Source: Pseudomonadota bacterium
GTDB taxonomy: Bacteria > Desulfobacterota > Desulfobulbia > Desulfobulbales > JAHJIY01
Direction: 5' to 3'
Assembly: GCA_018823175.1 (NCBI GenBank)
Contig: JAHJIY010000088.1
Span: 25,603-89,602, forward strand
DNA: 64,000 bases
A program made the translations under genes and the position numbers. The notes under the pieces are model-generated. The model saw nothing but the letters and a program-made list of their open reading frames with translations. It did not search any database and was not told the DNA's origin. Positions 46,701 through 54,955 of this stretch are shown one piece after another; the first letter of the stretch is position 1; every line of letters starts with the position of its first letter.

Positions 46701-47555
46701 TTATATTCTTTGATAGACTGCCGGCATCAGATATCGGAACAGATTTTGTTGCCGGCCTAATGTTTCCGAATGTCCGATGAAAAAATAGCCGTCCGGTTCC
46801 ATCGCTTCATAAAACCTGCGTACCAGTTCGGTCCTGGTTATTTCGTCGAAATAGATCATCACGTTGCGGCAGAAAATGATCTGGAAAGGTTTTTTGAAGG
46901 GAAATGTTTTGTTCATCAGGTTAAATTTTCTGAAGGTCACTTCTTTTTTAAGCCGTTCATTGGCCTGCCACCTGCCATCGTTTTTCTTAGTAAAATATTT
47001 ACCGGTCAGATATTTTGGAATTTTCTTTATCTGTTCCGCTTCATAAACTCCCTCTCTGGCCTTGCTCAATACCCACTCCGAAATATCAGTCGCCAGGAGG
47101 CCGCCGTCCCAGAAACCGTATTCATTGCCGAAAAATTCACAAATCAGGATGGCCAGCATATAAGCCTCTTCTCCCGAGGAACAACCGGCGCTCCAAATTC
47201 GTAAGTCGCGGCGGCCGAGGGCTTTTAATTTTGCGCTGATCTCCGGCAGAGTCTTTTGCTGCATCAGGTCAAAATGGGCTTTCTCCCGGTTAAAATAAGT
47301 ATAGTTTGTGGATATCCGGTTGATTAAACTGACCAGGGCCTGATCTGACGGGTCACTGATTACATGGTTGTAATAATCCTGGAAGTTTTTGAAGCCGGTG
47401 TCCCGTAAAAGCTTCTGTAAACGTCCGACTACCAGTGACCTTTTTTGTTCGGTGAGATTGATCCCGAATCGGTCATACACCAGGGTGCGGATCAGGTTGA
47501 ATTCCCGGTCGGTAATGGTGGCGGATAAACAGTTGTCTGGTGAGTTTCTCGGCAT
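46701..47555 (-). CDS. cheR: Chemoreceptor methyltransferase CheR
   Basis: A 284-residue S-adenosylmethionine-dependent methyltransferase. It has the N-terminal helical domain and the SAM-binding block (IWSAGCSSGEEAYMLA), then IIFCRNVMIYFD and the end block FIGHSETL. It methylates receptor glutamates. It is preceded on its strand by a hairpin terminator that follows the receptor gene, so its expression may be partly separate from that of cheW and the receptor. Confidence 0.95.
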   Translation of the reverse strand: MPRNSPDNCLSATITDREFNLIRTLVYDRFGINLTEQKRSLVVGRLQKLLRDTGFKNFQDYYNHVISDPSDQALVSLINRISTNYTYFNREKAHFDLMQQKTLPEISAKLKALGRRDLRIWSAGCSSGEEAYMLAILICEFFGNEYGFWDGGLLATDISEWVLSKAREGVYEAEQIKKIPKYLTGKYFTKKNDGRWQANERLKKEVTFRKFNLMNKTFPFKKPFQIIFCRNVMIYFDEITRTELVRRFYEAMEPDGYFFIGHSETLGRQQNLFRYLMPAVYQRI

Positions 47556-47567
47556 TTCGGCGCGATC

Positions 47568-47606
47568 AAAAACCTGAAGGGACAGAGTGTGAAACTCTGT
47601 CCCTTC
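47568..47606 (-). terminator. Intra-cluster terminator between receptor gene and cheR
   Basis: A perfect 13-base inverted repeat (47576-47588 with 47594-47606, five-base loop). On the minus strand it is followed by AGG and then TTTTT. It lies between the mcp stop and the cheR start and could lower expression of the downstream che genes relative to cheW and mcp. Confidence 0.8.
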
Positions 47607-47615
47607 TCGTTAAAT

Positions 47616-49829
47616 TTAATATTTGCCGAACTCCGTGTCATCCAGGGCAATGACATCGCTTGGTTTAATCTGCTTGGCATCTCTGGCTGAGGCCTCTCCC
47701 CATTCGTCGTGACCGGATCGGCGCGGAGTTTGCGGTAAAGCGGCTTGCTTATAGGGTGTGAACTGCTGGCGGCCTCCGGTATCGTTTTTAAGGATGAATC
47801 GGCCAAGCATTCCCCGCAGCTGGGCCGCCTGGCTGGAAAGTTCTTCGGCGGCGGCGGCCGATTCTTCGGCATTGGCGGTATTCTGTTGGGTAACCTGGTC
47901 AATCTGGGCCAGTCCTTCATTAACTTGCGAGATTCCCTGGGCCTGCTCATTGGAGGAGGCGGCGATTTCTGCCACCAGATCGGTTACTTTGGATACACTG
48001 GAGACAATATCTTTTAATGCCTCGGCGGTACGGTCGGCAATTTCGGAGCCGTTTTCCGTCTTTTTGACCGAGCCTTCAATTAGTACGGCAGTTTCCCCTG
48101 CTGCCTTGGCGCTGCGGGCCGCCAGATTTCTGACTTCCTCGGCGACCACGGCAAAGCCCTTGCCATGGCGGCCGGCCCGGGCGGCTTCAACTGCCGCGTT
48201 TAAGGCCAGCAGGTTGGTCTGAAAGGCAATCTCGTCGATTACCTTGATTATTTTCGAGATATTCTGGGCTGATTCGCTGATCTCACTCATTGCCTTGACC
48301 ATTTCTTCCATCTGCTTGTTGCCGCCTTCGGCCGCGTCACGGGCCTGGCCGGCCAGTTGGTTCGCCTGGTTGGCGTTTTCGGCATTCTGTTTGGTCTGGG
48401 AACCCATTTCGGTCATTGAACTGGTGATCTCTTCAAGGGAACTCGCCGATTCGGTTGCTCCTTGCGATAATGACTGGCTCGCGTCGGAAACCTGGCCTGA
48501 GGCCGAGGCGACTTGTTCGCCGGCCAGGTTCATTTGGGTCATGATATCGTTGAGATCATCGCCGGTTTTCTTCAGAGCGTTTCTGATTGCGTCTTTGCTG
48601 TCTTGCGGGATGGCCTCAAAGGTGAGATCGCCGTTGGCCAACTTGACCAGGGCGGCCACCAGTTCGTTTTTGAGACTGTCGGCAAACTCATCCATATTTT
48701 TGGCCATGATGCCGATTTCATCATTCAGGTCAAGATTAAGCCGCATGTCAAGATGGCCTTTGCCCATCTCCTTGAGCATCTCAACGGTTTTGTTTAAGGG
48801 CGTGGCGATCATGCCGGCAATTAAATAGCCGAAGGTGATCGCGATAAACATCCCGAGCAGGACCGCGACCAGCGCTGTGATTTTACTGCGGTTGGCGGTT
48901 TCTTCTCCGTCTATCATGGCTTGTTCCGCCGCCTTTGCGTTGAGTTCGAAAATTTCATCCAGGGTTTTCATGGTCTCGCCGAAGGCTTCCCGCTCACTTC
49001 CAAAACCAATCTCAATGGCCCGCCTAAGATTTTCATCATAAGAAGCTACCACGCGAATTGCTTCATCGAATTTTGCTTCAATGCTAACCAGGGTTGGCAC
49101 CACCTCATCAGTGAAAAGTTTTTTGGCTTCGCCATACTGGCCTTTGGCGATAAGTTCGTTTATTTTTTCCCCGTAATTATGAAGACGACTGTGCGGGTCA
49201 TGGAACTGGCCGAGGATGGCGTTAAAGGAAGGGTCTTCTGATGAATATTTTTCCAGCCACTTGCCCAGTCCACAGAGGGCGGGATTAAGTTGACCGGTGA
49301 ATTTCTGGTGTTCAATGACCGCTTTATCAAGCAGGCCGACCCATCTGATGTGATCAAGCTTGCGGCCGACCAGAATGGCCTCGAGCGACTCGACATCGGC
49401 GATTTTCACCTTGTCGGCCTCTTCCGTCAGCTTGCGGTGTTCCTTTTTCCAGGTTTCCAGGATCGGCAGAAATTTTTTCCACAGGATTGTTCCCTCGGCG
49501 GTCTTGGGGAGCGGTTCAAAGAGATTGAAGCCTCGGTCGAATTCAGCCCAACGGGTGACCAGATTGTCAATTTCGTGCTGCCGGGCGCTTCCGGAAATGC
49601 TTGAGATGATCATGGTCCGTTCAGCAGACTTGATGGCGTTCATTGATTCCATCATCAGACCAAGTCCTTCAATGGCGGGAAGTCTTACTTCCGCCACCTC
49701 ATTCAAGGCGTTTTCCGTTTGCCTGATTCCATACCAGCCAACGGCCCCGACAATCGCGCAGATCAGCGCCACGACAGAAAATGAGCTGATCAGTTTCCCA
49801 AAAATTTTCATGTTCTTGAAGTTAAGCAT
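47616..49829 (-). CDS. Methyl-accepting chemotaxis protein with CZB-like motif in the sensor domain
   Basis: A 737-residue receptor. Helices at about 12-32 and 317-340 bracket a large helical sensor region. Inside it, residues 160-217 carry a CZB-type metal pattern: HIRW, CGLGKW, and HSRLH (H160, C186, H213, H217). CZB domains in known proteins bind zinc and can sense metal or hypochlorite, usually in the cytoplasm; here the topology predicts the periplasm. HAMP (about 340-395) and a full signalling domain follow. The C-terminal tail (EFGKY) may be a tether. It is flanked by cheW and cheR, so it is the dedicated receptor of the cluster. Confidence 0.9.
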   Translation of the reverse strand: MLNFKNMKIFGKLISSFSVVALICAIVGAVGWYGIRQTENALNEVAEVRLPAIEGLGLMMESMNAIKSAERTMIISSISGSARQHEIDNLVTRWAEFDRGFNLFEPLPKTAEGTILWKKFLPILETWKKEHRKLTEEADKVKIADVESLEAILVGRKLDHIRWVGLLDKAVIEHQKFTGQLNPALCGLGKWLEKYSSEDPSFNAILGQFHDPHSRLHNYGEKINELIAKGQYGEAKKLFTDEVVPTLVSIEAKFDEAIRVVASYDENLRRAIEIGFGSEREAFGETMKTLDEIFELNAKAAEQAMIDGEETANRSKITALVAVLLGMFIAITFGYLIAGMIATPLNKTVEMLKEMGKGHLDMRLNLDLNDEIGIMAKNMDEFADSLKNELVAALVKLANGDLTFEAIPQDSKDAIRNALKKTGDDLNDIMTQMNLAGEQVASASGQVSDASQSLSQGATESASSLEEITSSMTEMGSQTKQNAENANQANQLAGQARDAAEGGNKQMEEMVKAMSEISESAQNISKIIKVIDEIAFQTNLLALNAAVEAARAGRHGKGFAVVAEEVRNLAARSAKAAGETAVLIEGSVKKTENGSEIADRTAEALKDIVSSVSKVTDLVAEIAASSNEQAQGISQVNEGLAQIDQVTQQNTANAEESAAAAEELSSQAAQLRGMLGRFILKNDTGGRQQFTPYKQAALPQTPRRSGHDEWGEASARDAKQIKPSDVIALDDTEFGKY

Positions 49830-49854
49830 GTTAGATCTCCCCTCGTGCTGTTAA

Positions 49855-50373
49855 TTACTTGATGGCGGCGCCGATTTTTTCCAGTTCCTCATCGTAAAGA
49901 AGCTGGTCAACATTCAAGATGATCTTTACCTCATCGTCTTTTTTGCCCAATCCCTGAATAAAACGACTGCTTGTTTTTTTGCCGCTTTTGGGCGGCGCCT
50001 CCACCTGGTCTTCGGGGATGTCTGCTACCTCGCGCACCTGGTCAACTACCAGCCCGATGGTGGTGTTGTTGATATCAACTACCACGATGCAGGTTCGTTC
50101 ATCATATTCACGAAAAGGCAGCTTGAACCGAATCCGAACATCCATCACCGGGATTACCTTGCCACGCAGATTGATTACCCCTTTGACGAATTCCGGCATG
50201 TCCGGCACCTCGGTGATCCGCTGGATCCCGATGATTTCGGTGACATGCCGGATCTCGATCCCGTAGTCTTCTCCAGCCAGATGGAAGGTCAGGTATTTAT
50301 CCTTCTGGGTGTCTTCCTCTTCGTCGTAAATGTCGTCGTCGATTTCATCGCGTGTTTTTTCTTCTGCCACCAT
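49855..50373 (-). CDS. cheW: Chemotaxis coupling protein CheW
   Basis: A 172-residue adaptor linking receptor and CheA. The CheW fold motifs are clear: YGIEIRHVTEIIG, FVKGVINLRGKVIPVMD and VDQVREV. An acidic N-terminal tail of about 25 residues (DEIDDDIYDEEEDTQKD) is longer than in E. coli CheW. It is the first gene of the minus-strand chemosensory cluster, with a 25-base gap to the receptor gene. Confidence 0.94.
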   Translation of the reverse strand: MVAEEKTRDEIDDDIYDEEEDTQKDKYLTFHLAGEDYGIEIRHVTEIIGIQRITEVPDMPEFVKGVINLRGKVIPVMDVRIRFKLPFREYDERTCIVVVDINNTTIGLVVDQVREVADIPEDQVEAPPKSGKKTSSRFIQGLGKKDDEVKIILNVDQLLYDEELEKIGAAIK

Positions 50374-50911
50374 AGTTCTCCTTACTTATTTAAATTACTC
50401 AATCCAAATAAGTTTTCCCTCCGGCAAAAAATATTTGTTCAAGAATCTGCCTGGCAGGCCCCTGGAACAAAGGCGGGCAGGTTAGGTTCCTTTTTTTTAT
50501 TATGCGGGAACATTTTTGCGCAAGTCCAGTTATTTTAAAAAATAATGACCCAGGTTTTATTTTTCCCCCAAGTCTGAAAATCTCTCTCAAATTATTATTA
50601 AGGCTATTTGGGAAGATTAGAAAATCCTCCTGCCCGGGCAAAATGATTCTCAAATCGTAATTGCCTTTTGAATCATTGACCGTCGGTTAACCGTGCAACC
50701 AAGTTGGTTCAAAACATTTAAAGGGAAATCGGATCGTCTGATTTGACTTGGGGAATATTTTCCCATAGGCTCTTAAGAAGAAGGAATGATGATTGAACAT
50801 GTAAAGCGAAATGTCCCCTAATGTTACTCCCTCTGGGTTCATTTTCTGCGGCTCGAAGTTGCATGTTGCTCGTTATCTGTTGCGGGGAGTATTAATTTTT
50901 ACAAACCTGAA
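50374..50911. other. 538-base divergent intergenic region
   Basis: Lies between cheW (leftward) and the hybrid kinase (rightward) and must carry both promoters. No promoter pair is convincing by eye. It contains a degenerate copy of the dispersed palindromic repeat (50792-50898), which ends only 13 bases before the kinase ATG at 50912. Confidence 0.5.
50792..50898. repeat. Dispersed palindromic repeat, copy B (degenerate)
   Basis: Starts ATTGAACATGTAAAGCGAAA and ends TGCGGGGAGTATTAATTTT, with CTGCGGCTCGAAGTTGC inside. The same landmarks in the same order occur in copies A and C. Confidence 0.6.
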
Positions 50912-53404
50912 ATGCCAGGAATAACTGTTTTTATCTCTGACGATATTATGCCAAAGAACTTGCCGGATAATTATAAGGACAGCCAGATTCTGGTTGTGGA
51001 CGATGAATCGCCTGTCATAGATCTCATGGGCAATTTTCTGTCTTCCATGGGGTTTACGGCATACCATCTGGCCCGTAATGGTCTGGAGGCCATCGAGGTC
51101 CTTGAAAGTCAGGATATCTCCGTGGTTATTTCAGACATGAACATGCCGAAGATGGATGGCATGGCCCTGCTTAAATATGTGAGAGATCACTTTCCACATA
51201 TCGATGTGATTATTATCACTGGTTACGGGATTGAATATTCTTTTATGGATGTCATCGAAGCCGGGGCCATCGATTATATCCGTAAGCCTTTTTCCAGTGA
51301 AGAGATGCATGCCAAGTTGTTGCGGGTTTTGCGGGAACGGCACATAATTACCTCGCTGCAGGATGAAATCGCCAGCCGCAAAAAACTTGAGCAGGATCTG
51401 GAAAAGGCCATGCATCGGGCCGAAGAGGCGAACCGGGCCAAAAGCAGTTTTCTGGCCCATATGAGCCATGAAATCAGGACCCCGATGAATGCCATAATCG
51501 GCATGAATCACCTGGCCCTTGATTGCGCCACAACTCTTGAACAAAAAAACTATCTGGAAAAGGTCGGGAAATCGGCCGACCATCTGCTTTGCCTGTTAAA
51601 CGACATTCTGGATCTTTCAAAGATTGAGGCCGAAAAGATCGAACTGGTTGCCAAACCATTTGATCTGCGGGATGAATTGGCCGGTGTCATGCAGATCTTT
51701 GCCCATAAGACCCATGAGAAAAAAATAGAAATGTATGGTGATCTGCCGCCTCAGCTTCCCGACCTGTTGATCGGCGATTCGTCCCGGATTCGTCAGGTCC
51801 TGATCAACCTGCTTGGCAATGCGGTTAAATTCACTCATCAGGGGCATATTGTGGCCCGGGCCTGGGTTGAATCAGAAACCGATAGTAGCGTGCAACTCCG
51901 GATCGAGATTGAAGACACCGGAATTGGTATTGCCCAGGACAAATTAGATTTGATTTTTGACAGTTTCAGTCAGAGTGATTCCTCCATTTCTTGTGATTAT
52001 GGCGGCACCGGCCTGGGACTGGCTATCTGCCGTAAACTCGCAGGTTTGATGGGTGGCACTATCTCGGTTAAAAGCACGGTTGGCAAAGGCAGTTGTTTCA
52101 GCTTTACCGCCCAATTTAGCAAGAATATGGTGCCGTGTGAGCAACTTGCCCGTTTTCAGGACACCCGGGTCTTGCATGTCTGCGATAATTCTGATCTGCG
52201 CCGAGTTTTTACCGAGCATCTCGAATTCTGGGGGATAACGGTCCGGGGCGTAAGCCTGTCTGAGATCAGTGATATTCTGGCGGATCTGGAAATAAAGGAT
52301 AAATATCAACTTATTTTATTCGATTCCGGGATGGAACCGGAAATGGTTTTGCAGACCATTGATGGGGACTGGAAAAATTTAAAATTGCCGCCGATTGTCC
52401 CGATATTTAATAGCAATGACCCCAAACCATGTAAGGTTTGTACGGATAAAGGGATTTATTTCTGTCTGACCAGATTGACTTGCATGAAGGATGTTCGGCG
52501 GGCAATTAGCGCGGTTCTTAATCAGGAAAGATGTACTAATTACAACCTTTTTCAACCAAATAATACCAGTTCGCCAGAGCATGGTTGTTCCCTGAACCTG
52601 TTGCTGGTGGAAGACAATCTGTTTAATCAGGAGCTTTCCCAGATACTTCTTGAAAAAGCGGGTCATGTGGTGTCTGTCGCCAACAATGGCATTTTCGCTC
52701 TGGAAATGATGGCTGTTAAATCCTATGATCTGGTGTTGATGGATGTGATGATGCCGGAGATGGATGGGCTGATTGCCACCAGGATTATCCGGCGTTGTGA
52801 AAAGGAAGAGGCGCCGGGCGCCAGAGATTATCAGGATCTGGTTGAAAAACTGCATAACAAAATCAAAGGGACGCATACCCCGGTTATTGCAATGACCGCT
52901 CAGGCCATGACTGGTGATCGCGAATTTTGCCTTTCGGCCGGCATGGATGATTATCTGACCAAACCGATTAAACTTGAGGAACTTTTTGCTGTTCTCAAGC
53001 GGTTTAACGGTAAAACCGCTTGTCGATCGTGTGTTGATGAGACTTCCCCCCAGGCGACTGTAGTAGCCGATAATGGCCGGACCCCTTTAAACATTGACCA
53101 TATTAAGGAACACCTGAGAATTAAATTTTTATTAACCGATGAGAAAATCAACTTTTTGATTAAAGGGTTGAAGCCGGTTGCCATCAAGCAACTCAGTGAT
53201 GCCGGTCAGGCCTTATCGGTCAATGATATGGCAATGATGGCCATGACGGTTCATGCGCTTAAAGGGTCTTTGGCCAACCTCGGCGCGACCGAGTGGGCTG
53301 AATTGGCCCAACAAATAGAAACCGGCGCCAAAAATAACCTCGGGTCGGAGAAACTTTCTGTCTTGCTCTGTGAATTACGGTGCGGCCTACAGTCAATCCT
53401 GTAA
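50912..53404 (+). CDS. Hybrid histidine kinase, REC-HisKA-HATPase-REC-REC-Hpt
   Basis: An 830-residue soluble kinase with no membrane segment. An N-terminal receiver (VVDDESPV; VISDMNMPKMDG) is followed by a coiled linker, HisKA ([13 protein letters not shown]) and HATPase (DTGIGIAQDK; GGTGLGLAI). A divergent receiver follows (about 410-530), then a canonical one (LVEDNLFNQE; LMDVMMPEMDG) and a C-terminal Hpt with the His in VHALKGSLANLG. It can run a complete internal phosphorelay. The ATG at 50912 or the one at 50948 could be the start; neither has a clear ribosome site. It faces away from the chemosensory cluster and precedes an Hpt-REC gene. Confidence 0.9.
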   Translation: MPGITVFISDDIMPKNLPDNYKDSQILVVDDESPVIDLMGNFLSSMGFTAYHLARNGLEAIEVLESQDISVVISDMNMPKMDGMALLKYVRDHFPHIDVIIITGYGIEYSFMDVIEAGAIDYIRKPFSSEEMHAKLLRVLRERHIITSLQDEIASRKKLEQDLEKAMHRAEEANRAKSSFLAHMSHEIRTPMNAIIGMNHLALDCATTLEQKNYLEKVGKSADHLLCLLNDILDLSKIEAEKIELVAKPFDLRDELAGVMQIFAHKTHEKKIEMYGDLPPQLPDLLIGDSSRIRQVLINLLGNAVKFTHQGHIVARAWVESETDSSVQLRIEIEDTGIGIAQDKLDLIFDSFSQSDSSISCDYGGTGLGLAICRKLAGLMGGTISVKSTVGKGSCFSFTAQFSKNMVPCEQLARFQDTRVLHVCDNSDLRRVFTEHLEFWGITVRGVSLSEISDILADLEIKDKYQLILFDSGMEPEMVLQTIDGDWKNLKLPPIVPIFNSNDPKPCKVCTDKGIYFCLTRLTCMKDVRRAISAVLNQERCTNYNLFQPNNTSSPEHGCSLNLLLVEDNLFNQELSQILLEKAGHVVSVANNGIFALEMMAVKSYDLVLMDVMMPEMDGLIATRIIRRCEKEEAPGARDYQDLVEKLHNKIKGTHTPVIAMTAQAMTGDREFCLSAGMDDYLTKPIKLEELFAVLKRFNGKTACRSCVDETSPQATVVADNGRTPLNIDHIKEHLRIKFLLTDEKINFLIKGLKPVAIKQLSDAGQALSVNDMAMMAMTVHALKGSLANLGATEWAELAQQIETGAKNNLGSEKLSVLLCELRCGLQSIL

Positions 53405-53572
53405 CCTCCTGGGTGTGTCAGGGCAGGAGAAGTGAAAATGTTAATGAGTTGTAATACCACAAGGGCATAAGTCTCGTTTGAGTCGACAAGCGACTCAACT
53501 CAGCTTTAAGTGTGAAATTAGAGGGATGGTCAATTATGCTTTTCATTACTGATTTAAATAAACGGGTTTAAT

Positions 53573-54421
53573 ATGGAAACGGGAGCGGAGATCTTTAGAA
53601 ATGAGGCCTATGAGTTACTTGAGGATGCGGAGCAGGCATTACTGGAATTAAGGGGCAGTCCGCAAGATCCTGATCTGATTGCCCGTCTGTTTCGGGATAT
53701 CCATACGGTCAAAGGTTCTGGCGCGATGTTTGGTTTTGACCGGGTGGCTGATTTTTCCCATAAATTTGAGACGGCTATTGACGCGGTCCGCCATGGTGAG
53801 GCGGTTTTAACCGAGAACCTGATTGATAATCTGCTGCTGGCCCGCGATCATATCCTGAAATTAATCGACGCCGGCGATGATGATCTGCTAACGATGTCCG
53901 CTGATTCCGAGAGAATTATTGCCGGATTAACCGGCGGCGGAATTATTGGTGAGCCGCCACCGATGGAGGGGCAAGCGGCTGTTGCAGATGGGGAGCAAGA
54001 ACAACTTGCGCTTGAAAAAGGGGTAGGGGGTTTAAAAATTCTCATTGTCGAAGATGAGTTTGTCTGTCGTTATATGCTGCAGGAATTTTTGATGGGATAC
54101 GGGGTAACGCATGTCGCGGTCAACGGTTTTGAAGCGATTATTGCCTTTAAAAGGGCTCTGAGTGTGAATAAGCCTTATGACCTGATTTGTCTGGATATCA
54201 TGATGCCCGGCATGGATGGCAGGGCGGTGGCCACTGAGATCCGCCGCCTGGAAGCGGAACGTGGTTCAGGTGCGTCATGTCGGATCGTAGTGACTACCGC
54301 AGTTCATGATCCAAAGTTTATTGCCGAGTTAGTTGAAGGTAAATTATGTGATGCTTATCTGGTAAAACCATTTGAACTCAACAGCATGCGAGACAAACTC
54401 AGGGAGTATTTTGGTAAATAG
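53573..54421 (+). CDS. Hpt-REC two-domain phosphorelay protein
   Basis: A 282-residue protein. The N-terminal Hpt domain (about 5-105) resembles CheA P1, with the phosphorylatable His in IHTVKGSGAMFGF. A Pro/Gln-rich linker leads to a receiver (about 155-280; IVEDEFVCR, LDIMMPGMDG, VKPFE). It has no kinase or DNA-binding domain and probably receives phosphate from the preceding hybrid kinase or CheA. The receiver closely parallels the stand-alone one at 42460. Confidence 0.9.
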   Translation: METGAEIFRNEAYELLEDAEQALLELRGSPQDPDLIARLFRDIHTVKGSGAMFGFDRVADFSHKFETAIDAVRHGEAVLTENLIDNLLLARDHILKLIDAGDDDLLTMSADSERIIAGLTGGGIIGEPPPMEGQAAVADGEQEQLALEKGVGGLKILIVEDEFVCRYMLQEFLMGYGVTHVAVNGFEAIIAFKRALSVNKPYDLICLDIMMPGMDGRAVATEIRRLEAERGSGASCRIVVTTAVHDPKFIAELVEGKLCDAYLVKPFELNSMRDKLREYFGK

Positions 54422-54566
54422 TGTGGCGTTGTTTCCTTCACCGAGTGACCAGGGGAGTGGGAGATTTGTCGTCTATTATTTTATCTCCTTATCTTCTGGT
54501 CCTGCAAGGTTGTCCAAGGATTTCCGGCATGTTTGGTCTGGAACTTTTATTCAGTCCTTTCCCTTC

Positions 54567-54595
54567 TTGATATTCTCCGGTCGGCATGATATAAA
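54567..54595 (+). promoter_or_regulatory. Promoter of tRNA-Arg
   Basis: TTGATA (54567-54572), 17 bases, TATAAA (54590-54595). The tRNA begins 37 bases downstream. Confidence 0.75.
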
Positions 54596-54631
54596 GTACC
54601 GCGAAATAATGAGTATTTCTTTTGGTATTTT

Positions 54632-54707
54632 GCCCTCGTAGCTCAGGGGATAGAGCACAGGATTCCTAATCCTGGAGTCGCGCGTTCGATTCGCGCCGAG
54701 GGCACCA
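54632..54707 (+). tRNA. tRNA-Arg, anticodon CCT
   Basis: A 76-base cloverleaf with encoded CCA. Acceptor stem GCCCTCG/CGAGGGC, D stem GCTC/GAGC, anticodon stem CAGGA/TCCTG with loop TTCCTAA (anticodon CCT, reading AGG), and T stem GCGCG/CGCGC with loop TTCGATT. All stems pair perfectly. It has its own promoter and terminator. The region downstream looks accessory, and tRNA-Arg genes are frequent integration sites. No duplicated 3' end is seen within the window. Confidence 0.97.
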
Positions 54708-54754
54708 TTGCCGTGTGGTGGTGTTGAGAAGGCATCTACATACATCTACACTTT

Positions 54755-54786
54755 AAAGCCCCGGTATAATGCCGGGGCTTTTTTTA
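54755..54786 (+). terminator. Terminator after tRNA-Arg
   Basis: AAGCCCCGG (54756-54764) pairs with CCGGGGCTT (54772-54780) around TATAATG, followed by a T-run. Confidence 0.9.
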
Positions 54787-54955
54787 TATAGTCACTTCAA
54801 CCGCTTTCTTGGCAGTTTTCATATTTTTGTTTCCGTTGAACTCTACCTCGTTAATGCTTGGCGTCCAAAGGTCAAGCAGAGACCCCTTTCACTTTGTGAT
54901 GTTTCAGCTATGAAGCGGTCGGAAAGGCGGCGAAGCGGAACGCCCTTACTTCGTC

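Noticed and set aside
53478..53498. Hairpin TTGAGTCG/CGACTCAA before the Hpt-REC gene
   Set aside because: Perfect but short and without a T-run; too little to call a terminator or operator.
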